The position numbers and the translations under genes are program-made. Below, in pieces: positions 44,157-56,370 of a stretch of 64,000 nt of DNA; position 1 is the first letter of the stretch; each line of letters starts with the position of its first letter. The DNA is taken from contig CM043947.1 of assembly GCA_014529385.2 (NCBI GenBank), forward strand, positions 126,850,891-126,914,890. Reading direction: 5' to 3'. This DNA is from Adiantum capillus-veneris (Eukaryota; Streptophyta; Polypodiopsida; Polypodiales; Pteridaceae). The notes beneath the pieces are model-generated. The model saw nothing but the letters and a program-made list of their open reading frames with translations. It was not told the origin of the DNA and did not search any database.

Positions 44157-44522
44157 GCAGCTCTATCACCCTCTCTGTCAATGTATTCAGACACCTCATC
44201 AACATACATACCAAATAGAGTAGAGACAATGGGCAACCCTGTTTCACCCCAATGGTGGAGTGAACTAAATCAGATATCCCCTCGGGGGTGTGTACATGTC
44301 CCATCACTGATCTGTATAGAGCCAATATCCCCCAAATCCACACTATGGGCACAGTACCATGTCGAATGCTTTGCGGAAATCCGCAAAGCTACACTAAATC
44401 CGTCTCCCATGTGACCTGCCCTCCTCAATGATGGCTCTGAGTGTCAGAATATGATCAAGAGTGGAGAAACCCCTCCTAAAACCGGCCTGGCCCTTTGCTC
44501 ATACACCCTCACCCTGTGCCCA
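44157..44522 (-). pseudogene. LINE family M copy 5 (M5), 5' part of the split LINE
   Basis: RT segment with ALYRSVMGHVHTPEGISDL, STIGVKQGCPLS and SEYIDREGDRA ending at the LTR. It continues in M5 at 18359 (AQLAGTWIPLLLYAD). Frame changes and a stop are present. Its 5' end is truncated and lies 6 bases from a GA tract. Confidence 0.85.
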
Positions 44523-44528
44523 ATTAGG

Positions 44529-44542
44529 CGAGAGAGAGAGAG
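44529..44542. repeat. Short (GA)n tract between M5 and M6
   Basis: GAGAGAGAGAGAGA between the truncated 5' end of M5 and the 3' end of M6 (ATGAAATGAATGGAATGTTA). Confidence 0.85.
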
Positions 44543-45650
44543 ATGAAATGAATGGAATGTTATATTAATGTCTTCAAGAAGCCAAAGCAATCTATGAGAC
44601 CGGAAAGTTACAATGTGGTGGATCTGATACAATGTCTGAGTAACAAAATAGAAATATTATAGAATCTTAAGCTGCTAGATGTGAGCTAAAGTAGCTAGAT
44701 GGGCTTGTGTAGGATATGGGTAGGGGGTAGGGGTGGAAGTGAGCGGGGGGCTAAGACAACACAGTGTGGGTGTATCCTCAGAAAGAGCTAAATCATAGGA
44801 GATCCAGCATCAGTCTCGCTGGTGGATCTCATCAATCTCCTCCATGGTCAGAGCCGTCTTTGAGACTGGCTAGCCTCTCCCCTCTCATCAAGCTCTCCCT
44901 ATGTCTGTGCAGCTCGAGCAAAAACAATCAGAGGCATATCTGGTCCTCGTACCCCATGACTCTAGAGAGTGATTCAAAGCCCTCTTCGAATAGGCAGTGG
45001 AAGCGGCCTCATATCTCATAGTAGACTGGACAGTGGCATGTGTAGTGCAACTCTGTCTCAGGCTTCATGTGACACAGGTGGCATGTCCTGGCCTCTGCTG
45101 GCACTCCATTGTATCTCCCAGTCTCGACCCGAAGCTGATGTTAAGATGTGTGTATCTGGCCAATAGCACATCGTATCCCATGAGACAAGTGGGTGTCCAT
45201 GTATCTAGATCTCGTCACAAAGTAGTCCTCCGTAAGCTGGAGAAGATGCTCTCTATAGAAAGCCATCTTCGTGCCCTGCTCCTGTGCCGGTTGGATCCAT
45301 GTCCTTCTGGTGTCTAGCTGAGTCAGGTCCTGGCGGATGAGCTTGGTGATCTCGGACTGGGTAAAAGTCATAGAGGGTTCATCCAATGAGTATTGGAAGG
45401 GGGGCAATCTGTCCATGCTGAACCCATGTGCTTGAAACCATTTTGTTATCTTCCCATACCAGCATGCTGTATCTCCCTACATGGCAGGCGGTGTATAAAG
45501 GAGACTGATTAGGTGAGCGCCTCAACCACTAGAGGGGGGGCAGCTAGCTTTTCTCGGATAATGTCACGTGGTATTGAAGCCTTGGCTCTAATAAGCCGCG
45601 AGATCATAGAGACCAGAGGCTTCTCCATGTCCCCCCATCTATCAGTGCTT

Positions 45651-45654
<4 letters not shown>
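44543..45654 (-). mobile_element. LINE family M copy 6 (M6), 5'-truncated
   Basis: The 3' UTR start (ATGAAATGAATGGAATGTTATATTAATG) is followed by ORF2 C-terminal coding sequence (45416-45141: MDRLPPFQYSLDEPSMTFTQ, LDTRRTWIQPAQEQGTKMAF). It ends at about 45654 in the post-RT region (TDRWGDMEKPLVSMISRLI). GA tracts flank both ends. Confidence 0.8.

Positions 45655-45685
<31 letters not shown>
45655..45685. repeat. (GA)n microsatellite between M6 and M7
   Basis: 31 bases of alternating GA joining the truncated 5' end of M6 to the 3' end of M7. Confidence 0.9.
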
Positions 45686-45689
<4 letters not shown>

Positions 45690-45897
45690 ATTATCGTTCT
45701 CAAAGGTCAAATATGACCTATGGGACCGAAGTTACATGTGATGTAGTATGTGTGTGGCTGATGAGTGACTCTCGATGCTCCAAAATTGTGGTGATGAGGG
45801 TCGCAATGGAGAGCCCACATTGTGGTTGGGAGAGGAAAGTGTGTAGGTCTAAGTCATGGCTAAAAATTTGAGGGAAGCAAGTTCGGATGTGACCAAA
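45686..45897 (-). mobile_element. LINE family M-like copy 7 (M7), 3' end only
   Basis: ATTTTATTATCGTTCTCAAAGGTC and GACCTATGGGACCG correspond to the family M 3' terminus (ATGTTATATTAACGTCTTCAAAAGGCC, GACCTATGAGACC) with substitutions. This suggests a diverged subfamily that also sits against a GA tract. Confidence 0.6.
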
Positions 45898-45913
45898 AGC
45901 TGAGCACTCTAGT

Positions 45914-46733
45914 GGGATGCTAGACAGCCGCGGCGAGTCATTCTGTTACTGTGGCTAGTTGCACAAAGAGCTACAGAAATGGGGAGTTGGGTAGTACATA
46001 GTGGCCTTCTGGCAGCATGCGCAACTTAGGCCATCCTTTGGAGAGTCAGCGTCACTGTCTGTGGGACTGCCCCATGGCACAATAGGTTTGGCTTCGGTCC
46101 TTTGGTTGATGCCAGCTCTTTCCACAGCACGACAATACACTTGGGGGCTGCTGCTTGGTCCACTCTCACGGTCCCTGCACTACAGTTTGAGCTATCCTTC
46201 ACTAGCAGGATGATAGTGATACAAGGGGGTCGACCTACACTCCAGTCTGCTACAAATCTTACTCCACAGGAGTGGTGCAGTGAGAGAGAGAGGTGTTGCG
46301 AGCTCGTCTGTGGCCTGACACTCTGGTTCATCTGGCGGACGCACTCCTTCCGCATCTATGAGGCTCGCCTTGTGCCACCAGCGGAGACTGTTCGAGATTT
46401 TTGGCTGGAGTTGATCCATAATCTCAGGGGACAGTTCGAGAGAATTCAGGGCAGCTCCAACCACATGCGGGAATGTAGAGAGGCGTTCCTTCGACTCTGG
46501 CGCCCGGGGCCTTTCTTCACCATGGCCCGGGGTGAGCTCAGATGGCACTACCGTCCACCTGTGTGGCTTTTCCCTCCTCCCATCTCCTGATTTAGCCCTC
46601 ATTGTACATATGTTGTTTTTTCATTGGGAGAGTCTCCCCTTATGATTGTTGTAGCCCTCTCTAGTAGAGGTGGTTGTGGCCCTATGGACAGTTTTATTAA
46701 CTAGTAGAAGGATCTTTTTCTCGAAAAAAAAGG
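45914..46733 (+). mobile_element. LINE family P copy 2 (P2), 5'-truncated, with perfect 16-bp target duplication
   Basis: Covers the last 800 bases of family P: C-terminal ORF2 (FELSFTSRMIVIQGGRPTLQ, TVRDFWLELIHNLRGQFERI, WHYRPPVWLFPPPIS) and the 3' UTR to GATCTTTTTCTCGAAAAAAAA. AGCTGAGCACTCTAGT occurs at 45898-45913 and again, identical, at 46734-46749. Confidence 0.95.
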
Positions 46734-46749
46734 AGCTGAGCACTCTAGT

Positions 46750-46879
46750 AGTGTGTGGTACTCAGACTCTCGAACTTGTATTGAGCATAATGTCCACAGT
46801 CGATTTAACTCTTCCCCATTGCCCCAACCCCTTGTTTTAGATCGAAGGGAGTGGGAGCTAAGCCAAATGGTTGCGATAG
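46750..46879. other. Short unique flank between P2 and the element C-type LTR
   Basis: No element or coding sequence recognised. Without P2 it would be contiguous with 45897. Confidence 0.4.
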
Positions 46880-47450
46880 TGTAGTAGGGCTACAGTGTCA
46901 TAGGCACTGGATAGACTGTTGGTTGCAACTGGGCTGGGGTTTACACTGGACTGACTTTTGCCTGGGCAATGACACGTGGCAGGCATACGGGTGGTGGTCT
47001 AGCCGATGCGGGGCCAGACCACCACGACCACAGTCTGGAGATAGTCTTAGCTGGATAGGATATTTGGGAGCTGTTGGTGGCTCTTTATGGTTGTATATAT
47101 TGGTAGCTGTTTGGGGTTATCGGATCATCTACTTTGAGTGGTCAATCGTCTGAGTCTATTATCTTGAGTTGTACAGAGCATGTCTACACCATCCCTGCAC
47201 AGTTTAGCCTCGACACCCCATTGTACCTATGAGTTCTTGGCTGGAGCTGAGTGTGCTGCCATTGCCAGAGTCTGTACTGGTTACTTGAGTTAGTCGAGTC
47301 CCATATGTTCAGGTTCTACTGTTGAATCTTTGTTTTTGTTTGCTCTGTTATCCATTGTTTCTGTGTTTTCATTCTGTTGGAGTGAGATGTCACTCATACT
47401 GCATCGAGGAGCATCCACTGTAGAGAGTACGACACGTTATCTCCGCTACA
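46880..47450 (+). repeat. Element C-type LTR, second element (C2), 5' LTR
   Basis: 571 bp, TGTAGTAGGGCTACAGTG to CTCCGCTACA. Homologous to the reverse complements of 18360-18926 and 43579-44156. Followed at 47451 by the same internal start (GGTGCTCTCATTTTTGGCA, CCCGGTGGGA), which identifies it as a 5' LTR. Confidence 0.85.
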
Positions 47451-47759
47451 GGTGCTCTCATTTTTGGCATGCCCGGTGGGACTCAATTGAAATCTCACTC
47501 CGCTGAAAGTCCAGTCTGTCTTGGTCTGTTGGTTTCGACGGTTTGGGCTGCTTCAGCTTGGTCCAGTCTAGTTTCACCTTGTCCTGCTTAGTCTAGACCT
47601 GCTGGTCTGGTCTCTCGACCTGGTCTAGTTCTCTCTCGTCCAAGTCTAGCCAAGTGGTCCAGTCACTCGCCTTGGTCTAGTTGCATTTGGGCCAGTGTCC
47701 AATAAGTTAAGGTCTTCGTGCCCAAGGCTTGGGTGGGCTTCTAGTTACGGTATGACACA
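47451..47759 (+). other. C2 leader between LTR and gag
   Basis: Rich in TGGTCTAG/TCTAGT words (about 47500-47700), a degenerate GTCTAG-based repeat also visible inverted at 39040-39150 and 43420-43500 in the element C leaders. No open frame. Confidence 0.5.
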
Positions 47760-48867
47760 TACAAGGCAGTCAAAAAGCGACAAGGCCCACTACTAAGTCC
47801 TCTAAAGTACTACCACAGGAAGCGTCAACCCTTCGTGCCAAGCAGAAGTCCACCAGCCCCATTACCCCTACCTTTCCCCTCAACCAGTTCTATACCTCCC
47901 CAGTCACCCCATCAATAAACTTCTCATCCCCTGTGTTACAACAAGCTCCGGTGCAACAAGCTCCTGCACAAATAGCCATGGAGGAGCTCACAAGCGTTCT
48001 AGTTAAGGTGAATATTAAGTTTCCGACTTTCAAGGGTCTCTCGATAGAGGATGCAGACGACCATGCCCGGAGCTTTGTCTCTCTCTGCAGAGGTCGTGGC
48101 CTCAACTGAGAAAATGCATACTTAGTACTCTTCCCATCTACCTTGGATGGCTTAGCAGACAAGTGGTACAATCATTTTGCTGAAAACTACTTTACTACTT
48201 GGGCCACATTAAGACAACAATTCTGTGAAGCTTTCAGAACAAGGGATTTCCAAGAAAAGGTTCTAGATGAGTTGGCCAACCTGATGCTTCAGCCCAAAGA
48301 GACTTTTGCAGAACTCATGACCAGAACAAAGTCTCTGGTCGCCAAGCTTCCTCAGCAACCAGGTGAGTTTATGGTCAAGAAATGGGTAGAGAAGGCTCTT
48401 CCAAAGACTTCTCAGCAAAAACTTAGAGAGAATCTCCGACTTGACGCCAACCTGGAGGAGTTTGTTGCTGTTGCTACTAGGATAGAGGGGGCAAGGAAGG
48501 TGTTTACCAACTCTTCTCAGGTCGAGCCTACCTCTGTACTCTTGGAAAGTTCATCTGACCCCTTGACTTCTTTACGTAGGGAACTTGAAGCCCTAAAGTT
48601 ACAGCGCGCTCTTCAGGTGGAGAAATCAATCTCTCGTAGACAGGAGAAGCCCCCACATCACGAGGCTTTGGATCAAATCAAGAGAGAGCTACAAGAGCTT
48701 AGGTCTCAGCAAGAGACTAAGGCTATGGTATGGTGTAGCTCATGCCGCTCTCCAAGACACCCTCCACAGTACTGCCTCCCTCACGCTTATTGCCACTTCT
48801 GCGAAAAGTTTGGACATGAAGACAAGGATTGCTACTATATCAAGGGATTGTGGCAAATACAGACCAT
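47760..48867 (+). pseudogene. C2 gag (capsid and zinc knuckle), cut by LINE P3
   Basis: Capsid signature MEELTSVLVKVNIKFPTFKG, DDHARSFVSLCRGRG, an in-frame TGA at 48107-48109 where the sister copies have Arg, then FPSTLDGLADKWYNHFAENY, LRQQFCEAFRTRDFQEKVLD, LMTRTKSLVAKLPQQPGEFM and SQQKLRENLRLDANLEEFVA. The knuckle part is CSSCRSPRHPPQYC and CHFCEKFGHEDKDC. At CYYIKGLWQI (about 48865) it ends abruptly in LINE P3. No gag continuation is found on the other side of P3. Confidence 0.85.
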
Positions 48868-51800
48868 GAGGCAGCCTGCTTCAGGGTCCATGTTCTGTTC
48901 CTTGCCGCTAGGGGACAGAGGCCTTGGACTCAACAGTTGGCTTCTCCTTCCCCCTTTGCGGCAAGGACTAGACAGAATGGACTCTCGACTCAATGTTGGG
49001 ATGGTTGCACACACATGTCCTAGAGTTCTCTCACCACATGGGAGAACTAGGAGTTATAGACATGCTCCAGACTTTGTGGCCATTGGCCAAGTTTGCGGTG
49101 ACACCTCCAGATTCAGCAGGATGTAGACACATTGTGGTTTACTTCTTTGCCGATACACAGTGCTTGCCATGGTATGTATACATTCATGAGGACTCCTGGA
49201 CAGAGGAGGTTGCTTTACGTGGCTCGCTCTGCTTGGGCTTGGGCCAGGCACTCGTTGCAGTCGTGCCTATCTAGAGGACGCTCGGATGCGGATTACTCCC
49301 CATCCAAGCCAGCCTCGAAGATAGCCCGTCTAGCTGCTGCGGCGGCATCTGTTCTCTCTTGCTCCCCATGAGGATCGTCTCATGGAACGTGCAGGGACTA
49401 GATGGGCCCCAATTTCAGCGTCAGCGGAGCCGACTGCGTCAGGAGCTTTAGCACTGCCTTGTGGGAGGAGAGATTGATCTCCTTATGCTTCAGGAGCACC
49501 ATCTGTGTGAGAGCCGCATTAGACGTTGTGGTCAGCTCTTGCGTGGACGATATGATACTTTTTGGTCAGCTGCTTTTGGACCTGGAGGCATCCAGGGTGG
49601 GATATGTATGAGTATTGCGGACTCTTTGCAGTAGGCCATTGTGGGCAGAGGGATTATTGTGCTAGGCAGGGCTCAGTGGATTACTATGCAGGTTCAGGGT
49701 GGTCTTGTGGGTTTCCTGAACATCTATGCGCCCAATGTGGCGAGTGCTCGTGCAAAGTTTTGGTCACAGATAGTTGAGTCTCTGCCGCAGGCAGAACACT
49801 GGTGCATAGGAGGGGACTTCAACATGTTGGAGGACCCTTCTGACAGGATTGGTGGTAGCCATGCTACTGTGCATGGAGTTGAGCTGGCAGCTTGGGAGAG
49901 GTTTTGTATGACTCTGAGGGTTTTGGATGTTTGGCAGCACTCTGGTTTTGTGAGGGCCCCAGGCAGCCTTGCCTTCTCTCAGTCGGACCGCAGAGTGGGA
50001 GGAGTGAATCTATCGCGGAGAGATCGCTTCTACACTAGTGACCACTTCAGTGACTTGGGAGGTACAGTGGGCATTCTGACAGGGACCTCCTTCTCGGGCC
50101 ATGCACCAGTGATCCTCACAGTGGCAGACAGGCAGAGGAGTGGGAGCACGATGCTTCGCATCCCAGAGAGGGTCTTGTTGGACTCAACACTCAAAGAGCG
50201 GGTAGAGGCTCTCTGGACAGAGAGCTTGGACAGGTAGTATTCTCCTGCTGACAGAGTGGCCTCAAGCCTAGCTCAGATTAGCCGCTTTTTTCTCCAAGAC
50301 TCTCTGGCTCGTCGGGCTGCAGCGAGAGAGGAGGAGCAGCGTCTCAGACGGGGCATTGCTTCGTTACAGAGGATGCAAGAGCAGCATCCAGACAGTCCTT
50401 GGTTGGAGGAGCAGTTACAGCAGGCTCGAGAAGAGCTTGCTAGCACAGAGGAGAGGCGACATGAGTTTGCTTTCCACCGACAGGCATCTCAGTGGACCCA
50501 GGTGGGTGATAGAGTGACTGGTGCTTTCTTTGCGACAGTGGGACCTCGGCACTCGCATTCCAAGGTCAGTCAGTTGAGGAGGCCCGACGGGTCAGTTGCT
50601 TCTGAGCCTGAGGATATGCGTGCAGTTGCTACTAAATTTTACCACGAGTTACTGTCTGCAGGATCCCAGTCAGAGCGTCAAGATGCATGCAAGGAGCAGG
50701 TTTGGGCATAGATGCTTTGTCTTGTGACTGAGGAGATACGTCAAAGGCTTGAGCTGCCACTTCAGCTTGAGGAGCTGCACACGGCTCTTAGGGCCCTCCC
50801 TTGTGGTAGCTGTCCAGGTGAGGATGGGTCGACTCTCAGTTTTTTCTTGGAGTACTGGGACCTGCTTGGCCCAGATCTCTGTAGTGCCTTTCAGTACATT
50901 TTGCACACAGGAGTGATGCCTGACAGCATGAGTGAGGGCATGATCTACCTCATTCCCAAGGAGGGTGGCTCCGTGGATGAGATTCGACAGTGGCGCCCCA
51001 TCACCATCCTCAACTCAGCCTACAAAATTCTTGCCAAGGCTCTGAGTTTGAGGATTCAGCCACTTCTAGAGAGCCTTATACATGGGACTCAGACAGGTTT
51101 TGTCAAGGAACGCAGTATCCTTGACAACATCTTTACTTTTTGAGAGGCTTCTGCCCTGGCACGGCTGCGTGGTGAGGACCTCGTGATTCTTCTTCTCGAT
51201 TTTGAGAAGGCATACGACAGAGTTGACTGGGACTTTCTAGAGGGCACTCTACGCAGAATGGGCTTCTCAGATGCTTGGATCAGAGGGGTGTCAGCTTTGT
51301 ACAGACAGGCTCATAGTCAGGTACTCTTGGCAGGAGGTAGAGGTGATTGCTTCATGCTTACACTCTCTGTCAGACATGGCTGTCCTCTTGCCCCCTTCCT
51401 CTTTCTGTTCTATGCGGAGGCGATGAGCAGGTTTTTGGTGTCGCAGCAGGTTGGTCTACGGGGCTTAGCACTCCCTATTCGGGGAGATGAGCTACTGGAC
51501 GCTGAGTTTGCTGACGACTCAGCCTTGTACTTAGATGGCCAGGAGGCCAACCTTCACAGGTGTGAGCAGGCTCTGGAGACCTTCTGTTGTGCATCGAGCG
51601 CACTGATCAACTGGAGAAAGATAGTGGCTTTCTCGGTTGGTAGTGCTCCTGTGCCCGATTGGATGCCAGGAGAGGATTTTAGGTGGATTCCCCCGGGGAC
51701 TGCAGTTCGGTACTTGGGCTGTCAGGTTGGTTTGGACTTGTCTCCCGAGCAGCAGATTGCTCCCCTTCTCCTGTCTATCAGGATAAAGTTGTTACATTGG

Positions 51801-53850
51801 AGCTCAGCACGACTTTCTTTTGCTGGCAGAGTAGTAGTTGCCAACCAGGTGTTGTTGGTGACTATGTGGTACATCACTTCTTGCTGGATCTTCTCGAGTA
51901 CTTGTATCAGCGAGGTAGAGAGACTGATCAGGAACTTCCTTGGGTCAGGACGTTACACTCAAATAGCCCAAGCCAAAGTGGCTTGGCAGGTAATCACTCT
52001 TCCTTGTTCATAGGGAGGGCTTGGGATCATTGATCCAGCACAGCAGAGCAGAGCCCTTCTTGGGAAGTTCATCGTCAGAGGACTTCTTCCAGGTGAGGAG
52101 CCCTGGAAGGAGTTCTTGCTACAGTGTCTTCGTGCTAGGGTGCCTCAGGCAGGAGGCCCTTGGCAACCTTCGACCAGATGGATCTTTACAGAGATGCGCA
52201 GAGTTGGTTTGAGCAGGAGACTGGAGGACCGCTTCAATCTTGGGAGCTCTTGCGGCATGGCCTGGAGCAGAGACAACCTACGTACACGGAGGAGCGCCTA
52301 CGGCAGCCCCTCGTCTGGAACCCCATGGTTAGCACTCAGAGAGGCTACCTGGTTGGTAGTCGGCCTCATGTTTCCTGGGGTCCCATGGCAACGGGTCCAG
52401 CGCGCTCTTTAGGTGATTGGCTAGAGTTCACAGGTTTGTGAGAGGAGGTGCAGGGTTTCCAGCTACAGGGCATGAGAGGGGTGCAGAGCATGTGCCAGGA
52501 CATCTCAGAGTCAGTTTAGCTGAGTGGCTCACGCCTCTCGAGCGAGTAGCACCCCGGTGGATGGGAGCCTTCACACGACTGGAGGTTCTCATCTCAGTCA
52601 GGGCCTGCTCAGAGACTGTTCCATCCCTTTTCTTCGAGCTTCAGGGTGGGGGACGCCTTCAGCGAGTTGCAGTAGAGGCCCCGCAGGTGGCAGAGTGTTG
52701 TTTTCAGAGGATCCGAGTAGTGGGCATCTATGGGAGGACTTGTGTCATAGATCCTGACCCAGCAGCTCTTGAGATTGGACACTGGAGGCTGTGGGCTTGG
52801 GAGTGTTGTCCACTAGCACGAGTACAGTGGGATCCTGGTGAGTGGCTATGGAGGGATCCCTTCTCTTCTGCAGACCACCCAGGAGTCCCGTTCTTTCAGT
52901 ACACTGTTCGACTGGGACGTCATATACTAGCAGCACAGAGAGAGGCCCGCCCCGTTGCAGCACCTCATTGGCAGGAGGAGGGTCTCACAACTGAGTTCTT
53001 GGCATCATTTTGGGAGAGGTTGTGGGACTCCAGATAGTCGAGGCGAGTCACCTTGTTTCAGTGGCTAATCACACACAGAGCTATAGCAGTTGGGAGCTGG
53101 CTAGTGCATAGTGGTCTCTCGCCCGCATGTGCAACTTGTGACCATCTTGTGGAGAGTCAGCGTCACTGTCTTTGGGACTGTCCCTCGGCCCAACAGGTGT
53201 GGCTACGAGTTCTTCGGCTGATGCCTGCTCTCTCCACGGCTCAACAGTACACTTGGGGAGTAGTGGCTTGGTCCACCCTCACGGGCCCGGCACTTCAGTT
53301 TGAGCTATCTTTCACCAGCGGGATGATTGTGATGCAGGAGGGGCGACCTACACTTCAGCCTGCTACAGAGCTTACTCCACAGGAGTGGTGCAGTGAGAGA
53401 GGAGTGTTGGGATCTCATCAGTGGCGTGACACTCTGGCTCATCTGGCGGACCGGTTGCTTCCGCATCTTTGAGGCTCGTCCTGTGCCACCAGCAGAGACT
53501 GTTCGCGATTTTTGGCTAGAGCTGATCCACACTCTCAGAGGACAGCTCGAGGGACTACAGGGCAGCTCCGACCGCATGCGGGAGCGTAGAGAGGCTTTCC
53601 TTCGACTCTTGCATCCTGGGCCTTTCTACACCATGGTCTAGGGTGTACTCCAATGGCACTACCGACCACCTGTGTGGCTTTTCCCTCCCCCCATTTCTTG
53701 ATTTAGCCCCATTGTACAAATGCTGGTTTTTTTCATTGGGAGAGTCTCCCACCATGGTTGTTGTAGCCCTCTCTTGAAGAGGTGGTTGTAGCCCTACGAG
53801 CAGTTTCAGTAACTAATAGAAGGATCTTTTTCTCGGGAAAGAAAGAAGTC
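48868..53850 (+). mobile_element. LINE family P copy 3 (P3), 5'-truncated, long
   Basis: Starts inside the middle ORF (FRVHVLFLAARGQ) and runs through ORF2 and the 3' UTR to GATCTTTTTCTCGGGAAAGAAAG at about 53850. No target duplication could be found: the left flank is element C gag and the right flank is a family M LINE. So a deletion or rearrangement accompanied or followed insertion. Confidence 0.8.
49370..53640 (+). pseudogene. P3 ORF2: endonuclease, reverse transcriptase, zf-RVT
   Basis: Endonuclease (49371-50237): MRIVSWNVQGLDGPQFQRQ, a frameshift, then WCIGGDFNMLEDPSDRIGG and FSGHAPVILTV, where Gly replaces the Asp of the SDH motif. RT: FAFHRQASQWTQVGDRVTGA (about 50460), MSEGMIYLIPKEGG, WRPITILNSAYKILAKALS, TQTGFVKERSILDNIFTF, a stop at 51141 replacing Trp, LLLDFEKAYDRVDWDFLEG, RHGCPLAPFLFLFYAEAM and AEFADDSALYLDGQ. 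Post-RT and zf-RVT region to 53640: CATCDHLVESQRHCLWDCPS (53130-53190). At least four stops or frameshifts. Confidence 0.85.
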
Positions 53851-53854
53851 AGTG

Positions 53855-55644
53855 ATCTCTCTCTGTGAATGTCTCCCACATGCTTGATCTCATCAAGGGA
53901 CTCTCCCTTTGTCTGCGCAGCTCTAGCAAAAACAACCCGAGGCATCTCTGATCCTGATATCTCATTACTCTTGTGGTGGTCCAAAGCCCTCTCTGAATAG
54001 ACAATGAAAGCGGGCTCGTATCTCATTGTATGACAGACAATCACATATGTGATGTAACTCTGTCTCTTGCTCTATACGACACAACTAGCAAATCTTGGCC
54101 TCTGTTGGTACTCTTGCCAGTCTCAATGAGTGTCCATATATGCAAGTTTGATTACATATCCATCCTCTGTGAGTTGGAGAAATTGTTCTCTATAGAAAGC
54201 CATCTTCCTGCCCAAGTTGTATCCCCTTGTAACGCTAGCTGTCGGGATGACTCGAGGGCTAGCCGAGCAAATCTGGCTCCGGGGAGGTCCCATAAACTAT
54301 GCATGAAGGATACTGATCTAGTAAGTGCCTCGACCACGAGAGGGGGGCAGCTAGCTCGGCCCAAATAATCTCGTGTGGCAGTGAGACCTTAGCGTGAGTC
54401 ATCCGAGAAATCATAGAGACTAAAGGCCTCTCCATACATCTCTATCCATCAGTGCTACGAGATCTGCCATGATGATCCACTGAGGGCCCCCATATTCGAA
54501 CTCCCTAAAGCATAGCTGAAGCCACTAGAGTGTCAAAAAGCAAGAGCCTTGTTCGAGGTTCCTGAAACTGAAACTGCGAACACATCCCCTCCAATCCTCC
54601 CAAGGTTGCATAAGCTCTTGTCAGTCTAGTCTTTGCTGCTCTCCTCAATGAAAACACCGATCCATTGAAGACTGCCCCAATATTGGTGTATGCATCCGTA
54701 TACTCCACCATCTCTTGGCCATATGAAAATGTGGGTGTTGACCTTGTGACCCATTGTGGTGCGGTCTTAAACACCATAACCTTGGTTTTGTTTTCCCCAG
54801 GTTAATAGAGAATCCACTATCATGAGCAAATGTGTACAAGGCATCTAAGTGACGATGCATCTCCTCCGGGGAGTCAGAAATCAACTCAATATCATTAGCA
54901 TATAACAATAGTGGGATCCATGTCCCTGCCAACTGTGCTCCTCTATCACCGTCCCCCTCAATGTAGTAAAAAAGCTCATGCACATACATGCCAAATAGTG
55001 GAGGAGATAACGGGCAACCTTGTTTCACCCTGATAGTGAAGTGAACCAAATCAGAAATCCCCTCTGGAGTGCATACATGCCCCACTACTGACCTGTATAG
55101 AGCCATGATCCCCCAAATCAACTCTGTGGGTACCCCATCTCTTATAGTTTGCGCATCAATCTAGCTATGGGCATTGTATCGAAGGCTTAGGGGAAATCCA
55201 CAAAGCAACAATAGAGCCGTCTCCCATGTGATCTGCCCTCCTCAAGAATGGCTCTAAGTGTCAGAATATGATCAAGAGTAGAGAAACCTCTCTTGAAACC
55301 TACCTGTCCTGCTGTCCGTACACCCTCTCTCTCTACCCATCTGCTCAACAACAGCTCAAGGATGGATGCGTACAGCTGTGCCAATATGTGTCCAATCATG
55401 ATAGTGCGATAGTTCCCAGGATCTATAGGGTCGACTTGAAGATAGGTACGATAGTAGACAAACGCCAAGTATGAGGTAGGCCCTCATGCATGGCACGATT
55501 GAACATCACTGCTAGAAGCTCTTCAAGCAGATCTCTGGCATGTACAAAAAGCGCTGCTACTAGGCCATCATGGTCATATGCTCTCCTTGTCCTCATCCTG
55601 TCAATGGCTTTCTTTACTCTCTCGGCGGTATAGAAAGCACATGA
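53855..55644 (-). pseudogene. LINE family M copy 8 (M8), internal fragment
   Basis: RT and post-RT region: NYRTIMIGHILAQLYASILE and FKRGFSTLDHILTLRAILEE (55468-55187), then LSPPLFGMYVHELFYYIEGD, LLYANDIELISDSPEEM (catalytic Asp to Asn) and VFSLRRAAKTRLTRAYATL. Heavily interrupted. At 55644 it joins gypsy element D with a short shared word (CATGAGCA). At the low end it abuts the tail of P3. Confidence 0.75.
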
Positions 55645-55645
55645 G

Positions 55646-56370
55646 CATAGGGATCACTTGACCGCAGTTTTCAATGAGCTACACACGAACAGCCTACTCA
55701 TAAATGCGAAGAAGAGCGAATTCTTTTTGGAAGAGATTCACTTCCTTGGGCACATTGTTTCAAAGGATGGGGTACGCATGGATCCCGTCAAAGTGGAAGC
55801 AATTAGGTCATGGCCAGACTTGAAGTCCGTACATGACATTCGAAGCTTTCTAGGCTTATGTTCCTACTACCTGAGGCTCATCCGAAATTTGTTGAGATTG
55901 CTTCTCCACTCCATGCACTGCAAGGGAAAGGAGTTACTTCCAGTGGACAACCAAGGAAATTCTAGCCTTCAAACACTTGAAAGAGAACTTGACTTCAGAT
56001 CCGGTAATCATTTTGCCAGATCTTTCGAAATGTGTTGTGGTTCGGTGTGATGCATGTGGCCACAGTCTTGGTGTAGTTCTAATGCAGAATGGCCGAGTGG
56101 TTCCGTATGAGAGCAGAATTCTTTTGAAGACAGAAAGGAACTTGCAAGTTTATGAGAAGGAATTGCTGGCAATAATTCACGCTCTCACTAGTTGAAAACA
56201 CTTTATGCTAGGGGCTGATTTTGTTGTCCAAACAGATCATTAAACCTTGCTATACTTTCTTACACAAACGAAGTTTTCTGAGAAACACATGCGATGGGCA
56301 AACATCTTGTCAATGTTCCATTTTCAGAGTTTTCTTGCGTAAGAACTTGTCCAAATTACAGGGGAACTGT
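55646..56370 (+). pseudogene. Gypsy element D: end of RT and RNase H
   Basis: HTNSLLINAKKSEFFLEEIH, FLGHIVSKDGVRMDPVKVEA and DIRSFLGLCSYY are the RT thumb and connection. After a frameshift, RNase H reads VVRCDACGHSLGVVLMQNGR, YEKELLAIIHALTS, then a stop, KHFMLGADFVVQTDH, a stop, and FLTQTKFSEKHMRWANILS with a frame change. The family is close to element A pol but diverged. No integrase follows. Confidence 0.85.
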
